Of a DNA stretch of 64,000 bases, positions 25,741-38,508 are shown piece after piece. The position numbers and the translations under genes were made by a program. The first letter of the stretch is position 1, and every line of letters starts with the position of its first letter. Source of the DNA: Himantopus leucocephalus (Eukaryota > Chordata > Aves > Charadriiformes > Recurvirostridae); assembly GCA_003993805.1 (NCBI GenBank), contig RSEF01000001.1, positions 68,746,274-68,810,273 on the forward strand, read 5' to 3'. The notes beneath the pieces are model-generated. The model saw only the letters and a list, made by a program, of their open reading frames with translations. It had not been told where the DNA came from and searched no databases.

Positions 25741-26085
25741 AAGCACGCGTGGCAGCAGGAGGACGGTGCCTTTCCAGAAGGCACGGGACAGCGGTAAGAG
25801 CCGATGGCTGCATTTGCCCTTTACATGTATATCCGGAGGGGAGCACGATCTATAGGCAAGAATGTGCGCGTATGTGGGAGTGAGTTGCGGGCGGTGGCTG
25901 GGGTGAGCGCTCGCCTTCATCAATCAGTAGAAAGTACACAAAAGAGGCCTCAACTCAAAAAAATCCCCTCACCCTACCTCCCGCGCTCCTCGTAGTTTCT
26001 CCCATAAGCACGCGTTCAGTATTTCCTCCCGCTCCGTGTGTGCGTATTCCTCGTCTCCATGCAGAGCGCTGCGCAAGCCCATCAG
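25741..26085. promoter_or_regulatory. Intronic CpG cluster (candidate regulatory element or alternative promoter)
   Basis: I count about 25 CpG dinucleotides in about 345 bp, far above the surrounding intron. A plus-strand donor-like site, CAGCG|GTAAGAG, sits near 25792, and a G-quadruplex motif follows at 26211. There is no supported open frame or homology. CpG retention in otherwise depleted bird DNA suggests germline hypomethylation, as at promoters, but this is inference. Confidence 0.4.
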
Positions 26086-26210
26086 ATGAATAAGACCTTT
26101 ATAAAGCTCACAGGTGCTGTTGTGCATTGCTGTTCGTGTAATAAATATGGCAGTAAGCCAGGAAAGCCAAATGATTATATATGCCTTTAACGGGTTTAGG
26201 AAGGATGGAA

Positions 26211-26239
26211 GGGTGTGGGAGAAGGGGAAGGAGGGAGGG
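26211..26239 (+). other. G-quadruplex motif
   Basis: Five runs of three or more G are separated by 3, 4, 5 and 1 bases (GGG-TGT-GGG-AGAA-GGGG-AAGGA-GGG-A-GGG). This meets the usual G3+N1-7 rule on the plus strand. It lies about 125 bp past the CpG cluster. Confidence 0.75.
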
Positions 26240-27494
26240 ATGTAAGTTTAACACTACAGCATTGTTTTAATGGATATTTTCATTTAAAAAAAAAAACCCA
26301 CGCTGATGTGTACGTACAACAGAGCGAATGAAAACAAGGCAGGTTTCTGGATTTTTTCAGCATGTGCTGTGCTAGGTGAGAGTTGACACTATGCATACAA
26401 TGAAAGAAATGCACAAAAGGATTAATCACGCAGGCAATTGCAAACCAGAGCTCCCACAGCTGGATGAGAGTAAAGACTAAATTGAGTTGTGGCAAAAATA
26501 TGTTAAATCAATATTAACCACAGACAGCAGGAGCATATCTGTATTTGGAGACAGTTTAAACAACCCTCCCCTTCTCTCCCTCCATCCTGCCCCCCCATAC
26601 GTATGCTGTTTCTGAAAGGTCTCTCGGTACTGTGAGGTGTGGCTGGAAGTGTACCACCAGAGCCTACAAAGGGACAGGTGAGCTGGTAGCTGAGCTGGCA
26701 GTCACACCACGGTACTGAGGGACTGACACCGCTGTGCCAGAGCTGCGAGAGCCAGCGAGGACACAGGCACAGCACAAAGGACACCTTGGAGGGTCTGTGG
26801 TGGCTCCTCTGGGCACTCACATGCGTGAGGAAACACAAAGTCGACCAGCAAACCTCCAGCCACTGCCTCCCCCTTTTTCCATCATGGTTCCAGACCACCT
26901 CTTCTGGGTACCTGCCCCAGTCTGCAAGGACAAATAACTGTGTTAATCATTCAGCATGGGGGCTCTCATGCTAAAATCAACTACACGGAGCAGCAGCAGG
27001 TAGGCAAGCGATGAAACGTGAGAAGAAGCTACGTTTTCTCTAACAGTACAGAACAACAGCAGCTACCTAACACTGCAGACTGGCTTTTCAAAAGCAGCCC
27101 AGGATGGGCATGAAGTTGAGATGAACACTGCGTATTCTTCCTTGCCCAAGTCATTTACGCAGGAGACCACACATGCATCAGACTCGCTGGGAACACGGCT
27201 CAGTCTGTACGGTGCAGGGCAGGAAAGGCACAGACAAGCCAAGTCAGCTTTCAGACAGTGACAGGGCATTCATTGCTGCCACAGCTTTCCCCTTGTCCTA
27301 TAATCACCGTCTGCAGAACAATTGGAATAGGGTTCCCGGAATTTATTATAGATGCTTTGCTTTGTTATCAATATGCAGGAAACACTGCAGCTACACTGGG
27401 GAGGAGAGATAGTTTCATGGTACTCATTTTTCACACAAGCACAGTATAATGCATAAGAGCTAGCACGCTGCCAAGAAAGCCTGAAATTTTAGGT

Positions 27495-27570
27495 CCACTC
27501 TTAGCTCTGACATGGACTGGTGCACCAGTGGCAAGTCATTTCTCTGTGTTCAAGCTCTCCCACCTTTAGC
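27495..27570 (+). mobile_element. MIR-like SINE fragment
   Basis: The string TTAGCTCTGACATGGACTGG is followed by GGCAAGTCATTTCTCTGTG and a pyrimidine-rich CTCTCCCACCTT. This follows the order of the MIR core (TTAGCTCTGCCACTGACT…, GGGCAAGTCATT…CTCTGTG…). MIR copies are old and shared across amniotes. The piece is short and diverged, and nothing suggests activity. Confidence 0.5.
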
Positions 27571-30096
27571 CGGGAAAAACAACGCTCTTGCAAGAATTCC
27601 AGGTTTGTTTATTGAACAGTTGAAGTCTCAAAGCAAAAGGTACTGCAGAAACCAGTATAGGAAGTACAGCTCTGTGCTAAAGTTGTGTTCGAGTAACTCC
27701 TCTTCCATAAAGGACAGCCACTTCTCTCTTCATTCTCAATGACCACACTTTCAAATCTAAACATTGCTCAGCAGTCCATTTAGTTTTTAGGATCAGTGAC
27801 TTGAAACTGTGGATGAAACTGGTCAAGCCTCCTCTGTGCGTCCTCCATGGATATTCCTCTTAAGCTCTTGACATTTGTCGTAAGTATCCACTTATCAAAC
27901 GTTATTTAAATGTAGCCTTCTCGTTGGACAAGACAGACTGCAAGCCAGAACCAAACCCAGGCAAAGCCTATGCAAAATTTAACCTAGATAGAATAGCGTA
28001 CTTGAATTTGAACCTGTTACAAGGTGGTTTGTTTCTGACTGTGAGGTTTTCTTGGAAGGGGAGAAAGGGTAGGCAGGGAAGAAGGTTACTGAATGTATTT
28101 ATAAGTATACGGGGCTGCCAGCTTCAATAGCTAAATTCAGGACAATACCGCAACCAGCAAGTCCAGCTGATGCACATCTGAACTAATGGGAGGAACCTTC
28201 CACAGTGCCCTAGCTTTTGAAAGCGAAGGCTTGCAGGAGTTGGATTACTTTCCCTGGCAAAATGAAAGGAATCAGACTTACTTTTTGGGAAACAGAATTA
28301 ACTTTAACACACCTCTCCCCGTTTGTCAGTGCTTACTAGCAAGCGGTATCCCCCGTCCACCCCACCCATTCCCTTCCAAGTTGTGCTTCTAGCAAGGCTT
28401 CACTGAGGAATGTGGAGGGTACAGATGGATTGCTTCCGTGTTTATTCTTTTATTAGGAATTTGTTTCAGTGAGCACCTCTACCATAACACAGTCTGATTT
28501 ATGCTTACCTTGCAGCTGGGAAGACAAATGAACTAAGCTTTCCACAGAAAAAGATGACCTCATGCTTTTAACAGAAATTTTTTTTTTAAGGATTTTTGTA
28601 AGGGACAAGACTTTGCCCTTAACAGCAAGCTGCAACTCACAACCCGGTCAGTCCAAGTGACTCAATACATTACAATCTACTGACAAATTCTTATTTCAAA
28701 GCTCTTCATTTCAAGAACCACCTTTATGGTTTACATATTTCTTGGGGGCAAGCCAGTCACTTCCTTTGGGGCACTGACAATCTTCATTCCAGCAGGACCA
28801 AGGTGGCGATTACACTTCATTAAGACGTGATATAGGAAGAGAATGCAGACTTTTCATTTACCTTAATGTGAGCACCAAGCAGAGTCTTCTGCACTTTCGT
28901 TGCAGCAATTGAATTTCAGAGGAGAAATAGATGAGGGAGAGGAACCTGTACAGGGCTGGTGGATCTAAGTTTCATGGGGGGTCCCAGAGCTACTTTGGAG
29001 AAAAGAACCTTGTAGCTAGTAGGCTCGCAGTTAAAGACTGCAATGGAAAATCTAGATCAGCTCCACTGACTGAGGGAATGAATTCTCCCCTACAGCCCTC
29101 AGCACTACGTGCTGAGATAAAGGTTTGCCCCTTGATGCTTAGCAGAAGTCTGACTTTCGAGTCAAAACAGTACTGTGTCATCTGGCTGTCTGGGCTACAC
29201 TGTACATGTGGCGTCTGCTTGATCTTCTCAGACTGAAGAAATGCTGGAGATAAAGTACGTGCAAATAAAAATAGTTTAAAGAAGAATGCGGGTGATAACA
29301 CTCAGTAGTACCTTGTTGCTTCATGCTTCCAAATGTTCTTAAGCTGCTCATGCCTCACGGGGAAATAGGGAGCACTTTCTCCTTACAAAAATAACTGACA
29401 CTCCAAATTTCCTCCTCCCTAATGCTATTAGGGAAGATATTGCCCTATAAACAGGATGCACATGTCCAAGAGGCTTCTTGATCGGTAACAGACCCTGATC
29501 CCAAGGACACCGATAGCCCTCTTGCTCCCTTTGTAGCCCAGGGACTAAAGCAAAGGGTCAAAATGGGAAAAACAACTGACATGATTATCTGTAGCCAAGA
29601 TGACTGTAAGGTCTGAGGGCTCAGATTCCAGATCAGAAAATGAGAAGTACATGACCCACAAAACCCTCAAGCAGTCCAATTTCTATTTTAAAGAGTGAAG
29701 GCTGTGTAGAGACACCTGAAAACTTAAAAGAAGTGCAGCTGGACCCACCTTTCAAGAAAAACAAGAGCTGTGTTGCATCATGTGTGAAATAATGCCTTGC
29801 CTGTATAGCCTCCAACACCGTGAAGCAATAGAAAGGGGAAAAAACAAACCATCCAGCTACCCCAGTAGAGAAAGATATTGAATTATTCTTTTTAAAGTCT
29901 CCAAACAGCTAAAGAGCTCAGGTAGGTCAGCAGCAACAAAAAATAAATATATGAGAGAGAGAGAATCATATGAACCCCTCTGATGACGTGCTTTTCTAAA
30001 AATAACCATGGGCACTTATTTTGCCCCCGAACCCAACGAGCTGAATAAGATTGCGTTACAGCTGCACAGTCACATTGCAAGATAATACGGGATGCG

Positions 30097-30182
30097 AGCC
30101 AGATTCTCACCTCACGTAAATCAGCACAGCGCCGCTGGAGTCACTGCAGTTATTTTGAACAGCCCCAGCGGAGGATCTAGCC
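30097..30182. mobile_element. Palindromic MITE-like element (GCCAGATTCT type)
   Basis: The unit starts AGCCAGATTCTC and ends GAGGATCTAGCC. The ends are inverted repeats matching at 9 of 12 bases. The interior CGTAAATCAG and CGCTGGAGTCACTGCAG follow the GTAAATC and TCCACTGAAGTCA-type phrases of a short palindromic amniote repeat. The element at 38408-38508 appears to be the same family. The name and edges are not certain. Confidence 0.5.
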
Positions 30183-33100
30183 ACACATTTCTGTGTGATA
30201 TACACAGCTCACAAGCAGCGTGACCAGCTTTATAAAAGTTCATAGTTTTCCAGTCAGAAGCGTCTCACGTGCTTCATTATTCAAATTTCATATTAAAAAA
30301 AATTAAGATCTCAAGGTGCCCTGAGGAGCAAACACATTTTAGAGAAAAGCAGTTACAAGTAAGGCAATGGGTGTTTAAAGTTGGGGTTTGTTTATTTTTT
30401 TCCTGCTTGTCCTATTTAATGGGTCAGGAGAGCTAGCAGGTTAAGAAGAGGGTTACAAAGAGGCCCACTGAAACCGTCCTCTCTCTTTCTTCCTGGCTAG
30501 ATCAGAAGGAATCTGGTTTGTTTATTTTTTCCTGTTGTAACATAGGTCAAAGTATTAAAAAGACTGAGAATCACCGACCTCTTGCTTACAATCTTTGGGC
30601 TCACACATATGACAAGACTGGGCAGAAAAGGTTAAGTTCAAAGCAGCTTGGACCTCTAGGGACACTTTGAAGTACTTTAGCATAATCTAAATTCATAAGG
30701 ACCCCTTTAATGTCTAAGTAAACTAACAAACGCTTTTGGAACAGTCTAGCATCCCCTGAGGAAAAAGAGCTGTGCAGTAATAATCACTGAATTACCCAAA
30801 TAGTCTAAAAAAATAGTCTGATAAAAAAATCCTATTAGAGCTGCTCCCTTCCTTTGGCAAAGGTAATTGCATTTTTTGCTTTCTAAAAACAGCAGCCACC
30901 ATCTTTCTCCCAAAGAGAGTTAGTCTTCAAAGGGAAGTGCCATTCCTGATAACTGGTGACAGACCACCATGAGGAAGTTAACTGTTTAGGGCTGGACTGT
31001 GTTCCTGCCGCTGGACAGGGATGATGCCGTGCTGCCCTGCTCCAGCTGTCGGAGAACTATGAAGAATTAAAACTCCTCAAGCAGACTGCACGACCAACTT
31101 GCTACATCCTGGCTTTGGACAAAAATATACATGAAAAGGAGCTGGATAAGCACCTACTTTGAAAGGTGAGCTCCTTCAGAGCTCCATTTCTGTGTGCTTT
31201 GTACATGCCCATTTCTAGAAGCAAGAGAGGGAACTCTGTTGTATCTCCAGAAGAGAAACAACAGAATATTTCTATGACCAAATGACCCATGACACACTAC
31301 AATTGAGAATGATGCTTTCCCCTCAAAACAAACTCTTCTTATGTTGCCAGTAGTTACTTAGAGTTGCTACAAATCCATAGGGCAACTTCCCACTTGGAAT
31401 TGTGTTTCTTGAAATAGAGAGATTACTTTGGGTAAGGAAGAGAAATCAGAGTATCTTATGCTACCACAGGAACATTATTCTACATCCTTAATTCTGTGTC
31501 ATTTCAAAAGGGACCTACTCACCTGCCAACATGTGGTCAGGAAGGAAAATTTCCTGTCTTATAATGTTCAAGTAGAAAGCATAGAGAGGCTTGGTTTTTT
31601 TTCATTTTCTTCTACAGCAGTGTCAATTCATTCAGGACGAGGCAAAGAAGTCATACATCACAGGCTGTTTCTGGGAGATCAGCGTGACATTTTCTCACTG
31701 CCTCTCTCTTGCTTAATCCAGTATTTACCCAAATTGGATGGATGTCGGTACAGCAGGCAAAGCCTTCATCCAGGACACTGGCCAACAGCTATTAACTGAT
31801 AATGAATACAGCAGTACCAGCAGTCCTCTGCTTTAGACCACAGGATCTGCAGAGCGGGAAGGTCTCTCTGCTTCGTGCCTTGCACGATGAGACACAGGGG
31901 GCTGAGAGGATCCTGAATACTTCCAAGAGGGGCTGAAGACCAGCTCTGGGAGCTAGTCCTGTCAGCGGTGGCTCTCACCTGGCCACCTGACGCAGCGGAC
32001 CCCGAAGAGAAGGAAAACACAACTAACAGCTAGCCTGTGACTAGATCATTGCGAAGTGGTAACTAGGGGATGAAAGCAATGCACTGATCCCCTATGTGGT
32101 GGAGCTCAGCAGCGGTGCAGGGAGAGCACATTATGCAGCAGAGCCCGGAGGTGTGAGTGAAAAAGAGACACGGCAGTTTTCCTACTTTTCTCCCCCAGGT
32201 AACATCAAGGCTTCCACTGCTTCAGCTGAAGATGACAGCAAAAGGGTTTGGTCGTAATGGCTTGGATCAGGTTCCCGTTTAAAGTGGCCTCTAGAGAAGT
32301 ACAAGTGTTTAACATCAATGACCAAAGCAGCTGTGGAACTAATTGCAACACTTTGCCCAACATTTCATCAAATACAGTAAAGACCCGGTATCCATATGCC
32401 ATTAATAAAAGGCAAAAAGAGTCAACAATTAGCACTCAAGGAAGTTAATAGGTGGTGGGAGGGGTATTACTATTTTTGCTGGAGATAGGCTCCTGGTAAA
32501 TTCAAGGGGTGGCTTGTAACTAATTAAATGATCTGAAGGAGAGGGATCTCTGGTTTAGCCAGAGACAGTGGCTGAATCAATAGAAGGACTTCTAAGTGTG
32601 CCGGGCTTGCGTGCGTGTACAGTAGCCGTCCCCACTGTGCATGAGCTGTTCAAAGCAGGGAGCACAAACTCTGCCAGATGTCCCGTCCGTCCCATGGCCT
32701 AGCACGGAGCAGCAATGTCATGTATCCACAATAGTTGTGCAACTCACACACAGTATCAGTGCTGGAATTACGCCCAGACTCAGCCCTGGTCATTCATAAA
32801 TATGGACAGAACCCAAGTCCTTGATTATAAACACTCTTACACGCGGTTATGCAAGTGACTGAATAATTCAGGCTTTCTTCCCAGATACGGCATAGTATTG
32901 AGCTATGTAAGAACACAACTCTGCTTTGGCACAGTCTGACATCTCTGTACATCAGCCTTTCTCTCCAGCACAGCTTGTAAACCAGGGAAGAGCAAAGCTT
33001 ACAGAAATGTGACCTCTCATGGCAGCACCCTCTCCCTCCTGAGCATCCCCCCCTCTCTTGCCCGGCTCCTGTGGTGTGTTTTGCACTTTGCCTCAATGCC

Positions 33101-35196
33101 AGGATCCCGAGAAAAGAGAAATTATACTGACAGCCTGCTGGGGTGACACACGCTCCACGCCTGGCAGTGTTATGCCAGCAAGACTGTGGCATTTTGAATT
33201 CCAGGGAGAGTTTGAGCAGGAGCATGCCCATAGCCAGGTACAGCTGCACAGGGGGCAAAAACACAGCCCAGAGTGAGAGGATCACTGTGGGAAACTGAAC
33301 GCTAATCCCACAGTCTCCATCACAACCCATCTAATCCATTTCAGTATCACATACCCCTCTTCTCAGGGTCGCTACGAGAACTGGATAGCTAAAAGTTAGA
33401 GAAGGGTTTAAATTTAACAAAGTCTTTAGTAAAGCGGAAAATACTACCAGCATTCCCCACAGCTACCTAACACCCTCTACTGAAACAGTGTTTTCTCAGT
33501 GACTTGCTCGTGCGCCTCAGTATTGACTGACTTTCTTCCCTCATTCTCCCAATTTTCCCTTGACTACACCATCTTTGAAAACCATTTCCTTGACTTTTCT
33601 GGGCCACGATACCGCGCGTTCCAGACAGGTACCTCGCTCCATGAAAGCTCCCACTGACTCCAGCGAGAGGTCTCCTGGGCAGAGAAACCTCACCCTGAAC
33701 TGCATCAGGACCCAGCTCCAATTTCCTGCACTGCAGCAATTCAAGGTGCCGGATGATTTAACGCCTCAAGAGCCACATGTGAAAATGCTCTGGCCATACT
33801 TTCCCTGCTATACGTATGTGTATGTTTTCAATTTGCATACGAGTAACAAAGCAAGTAAACATGAACTGCTCATCGCTTTGCAAGGTGACTTTCCGGTCCC
33901 CTTCAAATTTGGCTATTTCAGAATTTTCTTCAAGAAGTACTCTATTATCTACACGGATCATATCAGAAGAACAGACAACAGCTTTCTGCAGGTTTAGTTA
34001 TTTGATCCCTGCAGCAACATGCTCCTGACACAGTTTTATAGCACTCTGTGGAGTTTTCTAGCAATATTTCTTCCATCTCTTCAACAGACAGTGGAATTGG
34101 AGCCTGCCTCTCGTATGGGTGTAAGCGCGCTTCCAGTCTTTACAGCCAACTCACAGCTGCACAATATTAAACACAAAAGTAAATTATCATTCCCTGTCGC
34201 ATTATATGAAAGGGCAGAATACAGCTAGCTATTTAAGCCTCTGCATAATACTTTTAACCTAGAACAGAGAGAAAGTGCATGCTTTGAAAGCTATTTTTCT
34301 TTGAAACATTCAACTAGGTCTTCTGTTCTAGGTGAGTATTTCATACAGATAATGCTAAGCAGCAGAAATAATTCCTTCCACACTCATTCATTATACAAAT
34401 TCTGATATAAATCCACGTTAGAAATCAACGTGATAAAAGCTCAGAGAGGCACTTCACAAATGCTGAGCTGATTCCTCAGATATCCACAATAAAAATATAC
34501 ATATACTTGTTGCCTTGCTATGAATTTGGACCATGTTTGGCAGTTTTGCTTTGGTGTTGTACTATGTTTAGCACTTTGGTTTGGTGCTTGATGTGTAACC
34601 ACAGCAAGGAACAAACATAAACACAAAAAGAAAAAGACCAGAGCAATTCAATTACTTAATTTTACCATAAGATATCTACACTGTCATGCAAAAAGAAAAA
34701 GCCCCCACCTTAAAATAATTTATTTTTCTGCAGCTAAGAGACATTTTGAAGCAAGAGGGAAGATATTCCCAAAACTGCTTCTTCCAGACCTATGTGCACA
34801 CTGCAAAAATCTGCCAGTGCTGAGAGTGACTGTTCTCCTGCTCACCTTTTATGTATGCACTGTGCAAATGTTACGTGCGAAGTGGGAGAGACAGTGTTTC
34901 TTAAAAATGAACAGAAAAATCCTATAAAGAAGGTGCTTCAATTCTTTACTTCAGTCTGGATGAAAGTTCGAAGTATTGCCTGTCTTCCTCAAAAGACAAC
35001 CATCTCCCCACTAAACACAGAACATACTTTAAGGATCGGCCCCTTATTGCTCACTGTACATGTGAAAGAAATGATGAACTAAACTGGACTCCAAGCTATT
35101 CAAGATTATTAGGCCAGCAACCATCTTTTCATCTTTTGTTCAGCATCCCATACTGTGGGGCTGGGTTTCCGTACCCCCACACCAGTCTCCGTGGAA

Positions 35197-35220
35197 GTGT
35201 GTGTGTGTGTGGGGCGGGGG
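35197..35220. repeat. (GT)n microsatellite followed by a G-rich tail
   Basis: About seven GT units run directly into GGGGCGGGGG. The tract is likely length-variable and shows no gene signal. Confidence 0.85.
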
Positions 35221-38200
35221 AAAGAAATCATCACGGGATTATTTTTGCTTGACCTCGTAGGGAGCTGTGGCACCTCTCCGGATGCACTTGGTATTTCTGA
35301 TGCCAGTCCATATGTTTAATCATCTCTACACTTCCCCAGTGCATACTTTTGAACCGTGCTCAGAGGGACACACACAGTGGCACTCCGGGCTGCCTTCCTA
35401 TTTATTTTTAAATCCATCTACCCTTATGCCTGTGGGGAAAGGAGACCAGTCAGCACGCCTGCAGAGACAGCGCTGTGGGCTCCAAGCTCCTACCGAGCTC
35501 CGCAGCAGCCCGGCTCTTTCTCCCGGCTCCGGCTGAGCCCTCACCGTTCACCCTCTTTGAGCACTGCTTAGTTCACAAAGCTCCTCAAATGAAGAGTTAA
35601 AAGCTGTGCAGGAAAGTTGGAGCAAGCCTGCAAAAACATTTTGATAAGCTTGTGTGCAAGTCGAAAGGCAACAGTACACAATAGCCAGGAGCCCATGTGC
35701 TCTGCCCTGGGCTAGACATAAATTCTCCATCCCGCTCCTCTGCTCTAAATGATTCCAGGTCACATCCATACATCACCAAACTTTACTATCGTGCTCACGG
35801 TGTTTAAACTTGGGGCAGGAAGCAGCTGGGCTCCAGTGTATGATCTCATATGGATCTGGGTAGATATTTCCATGGGAGCATGGTACAGCTTTTAGCAGGC
35901 TTAATTTCTGCTCCATACCTGTGTTTTCCTGCCTGGGGAAGGAAATGCCATGTGAACTCTGGCACAGGCAGTGGACAGTTGACGGCAAAGTATCTCCAGA
36001 GGGAACCATTGTGTTGCAGAGATGTTGAAAACCAAACAGCTATCCAAAAGCGAGAGAAATATAAAGATGAACAAAGAATAGCAAAACACAGCTTCATCCC
36101 TGAACAGACCCGTACCACGCACGGTTTTACGCAGAGGCGGAGCCCAGGGCAGACCCGGGTCCCACGCTGGAGGCGTCACCCTGCCTGCTGAACACCACTA
36201 CCACAGGCTGCATTGCAGGCAGAGGAAAGCAAACACCAAGGAATAGGCACTGAGCATGGGAACGGGGCATCCATGAGCCTCTTCACGCAAAGCCTGCGAG
36301 CCAGAGGGTCCTCTGCCAGCACCCACTGCACAAGTCACAGCGACCTGCAGCCACCTGTCTGTTAGAAGAGACTTGGATCCAGAGCTAGTCTTTAGTCAAA
36401 GATGCCAGGATTGAAAAGAGCAATAATTTCCACCCCCCTCCCACCAACATCTTTCTAGAAGACTGTGGAGATTGGGTCTTGCTCCCTGCCTCATTCAGGA
36501 GGATTTTTTTCCACCTTCCCCCATCACCCCTAAAGTCAGATGGGGGAATATCTTGCAGACCTTGCATAGTCATCTTCTCACTAGTTATACCAACGGAGAG
36601 CAAAGCTGGGCTATGAGTAACAGATAAGGCTGGGCAGGTGGGTGATAGTCATTTTTATAATCCGACCCCAGAATAATTGAAGTAAATGTCATGAAAAGTT
36701 ACCCTAACGCCTACATGCATACTAACATGCGATATCCAGTAAGCAGCTGTGTTTTCACATAGTTAGATCAAAGAGGCTGCAGAACACGAAGGTCATGGTT
36801 TGGTTACAGTGTCTAAACAACTAAATCAGTGGGTACCACTGGGCCTGTTACTTGATCTCATTACCCTGACCTCACCAGCTCTGGAATTTAGTGACCTTCC
36901 CAGATCAATTTTTCAGAAATGACTGAAGTTTTAGAGTATGCAGAGATCCTCTCAGTGTTGGCTAAATAATTATATCAAAAGTCCAGGAATGGGGAAAACT
37001 TGTCACCCCTTTCCCGTTAGGATGCATTTCTCAATTTCTCTGGAATACAGCACACACCCGGGGGGGAAGAGTGATTTTCCTTTGTGATTTGTATCAGAGT
37101 ATTTTTTCAATTAGAATATTTTGGAGATCTTAAACATTTATTTTAAAAAAAAAAAATCAGATTGCTACTACAGCCTTTCTTACATTTCTTCAGTTCATAT
37201 TTACTAGGACTGTGCAAAGACACATAGGAAGCTTTGCTCCCTGACTCTTTTGTCATTTTTACCTCTGTAAACAGAAAGCCAAGCTCCTCGGCTCTCAACA
37301 TTTAATCACATGCAATCATATTTCCTTTTGCCAACTTTCATTGTAATATCATGCAAGCAAGGGGGAGGAAGCAGGGCTCAGTTCATAGCCAACATACTGA
37401 TACTACTTTGTTTTCTACGCACCTGACACCTGTTTGTCTGGTTCCAGCTCACCAAAAAGCCTACACTGGCCACATGAATTAAATTAACTTGAGTTTCAAT
37501 CTCTAAGCTTTGGCGTTTTTTTGAATTTTGTTTTTCACAATAAAAATAGCCTACTTTTAAAAACTTGGCTAAGGCTTCTTCCTTAAAGTTTTATTAGTTC
37601 TACTCTGCAAGAATAAACCTGGCAACAAAACCTCACAGCTTTATCATGAATCCCTTATTATTTGGATTTTTTCTGAAAGCACCAGTATTAAAGCTGCATG
37701 ATTGCATAAGGAAGTGGAGTTTGGGCATGGATAAAGGGCTCCAACTAAAACTTATTTCTAGGCTTCTGGTTGCTAGGTAGAACTGAAGCAATCTCAAAGT
37801 CCGGAAACCTATGAGCAAGTAAAGACTTGTTTGTGGCTTAAACAGCAAAAGTGAAAGTCATCAGGGTTAGGGTTCCCCTCCTCCCCCCAAAAATAATTGC
37901 ACAATATTTTGCAGTTTGAATAATGAATTAAGCATTCAAAATCCTGCAGTTGTGGATTCTGCCCATGGCAATGGCATGCAAGCCTAAGAGGCTTCCCTAG
38001 CCACCTGGAAAGATAACACCCACCCCCAGCAGCAACCCATCCCTCAGAGATGGCCAGATGGTTGTCTCAGCAAAAAGACAGGTCTCTAAAAGTAAGAACT
38101 TGCGCCAGTGGAAAGTCTCCTATTCTCCGAGAGACACGTTTTCTGCCAAAACTGTGAAAGATTCCCCCAACACTTCTGTTCCCAGCGTTCACACGCTGAA

Positions 38201-38407
38201 CAGTAGGAACGATGATTATTTAGGAGGTTTGGCTGTTACCGGAGCATTCTGTGGAAGAGCAGTGACATTTCTACCGCAAAATAAGCTTCTCAAGCCTACC
38301 TGCAATGCTGGGATATACAAGCCCCGAAATTGATTGAATGCTGGTAATCCTGCTGGGACTGCCACAGAGACTTGTCTTCTCCAAGTTAAAGTATATAAAG
38401 TGAATTT

Positions 38408-38508
38408 ATTCTGCTCTGTATTTCAGAGCTCGCACTTCAATTTAGAGCAACTCCACAGAGTTCAGCAGTGCTGCTCTTGCTTTACAGCAAGGTAATAAAG
38501 ATCATAAT
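38408..38508. mobile_element. Palindromic MITE-like element (same family as 30097)
   Basis: ATTCTGCTCTGTATT at the left (38408-38422) pairs with AATAAAGATCATAAT at the right (38494-38508) at 11 of 15 bases. Between them, AGAGCAACTCCACAGAGTTC and CTGCTCTTGCTTTACAGC follow the order of the family (GAGTAACTCCACTGAAGTCA…GTTACTC…TTTACACC). It is an old, non-coding copy. Confidence 0.5.

Noticed and set aside
32794..33330. 178-codon minus-strand frame with a hydrophobic start, considered as a possible TBXAS1 exon 1
   Set aside because: It does not resemble the TBXAS1 anchor and lacks the split-Trp donor. The true exon was found at 54860-54957.
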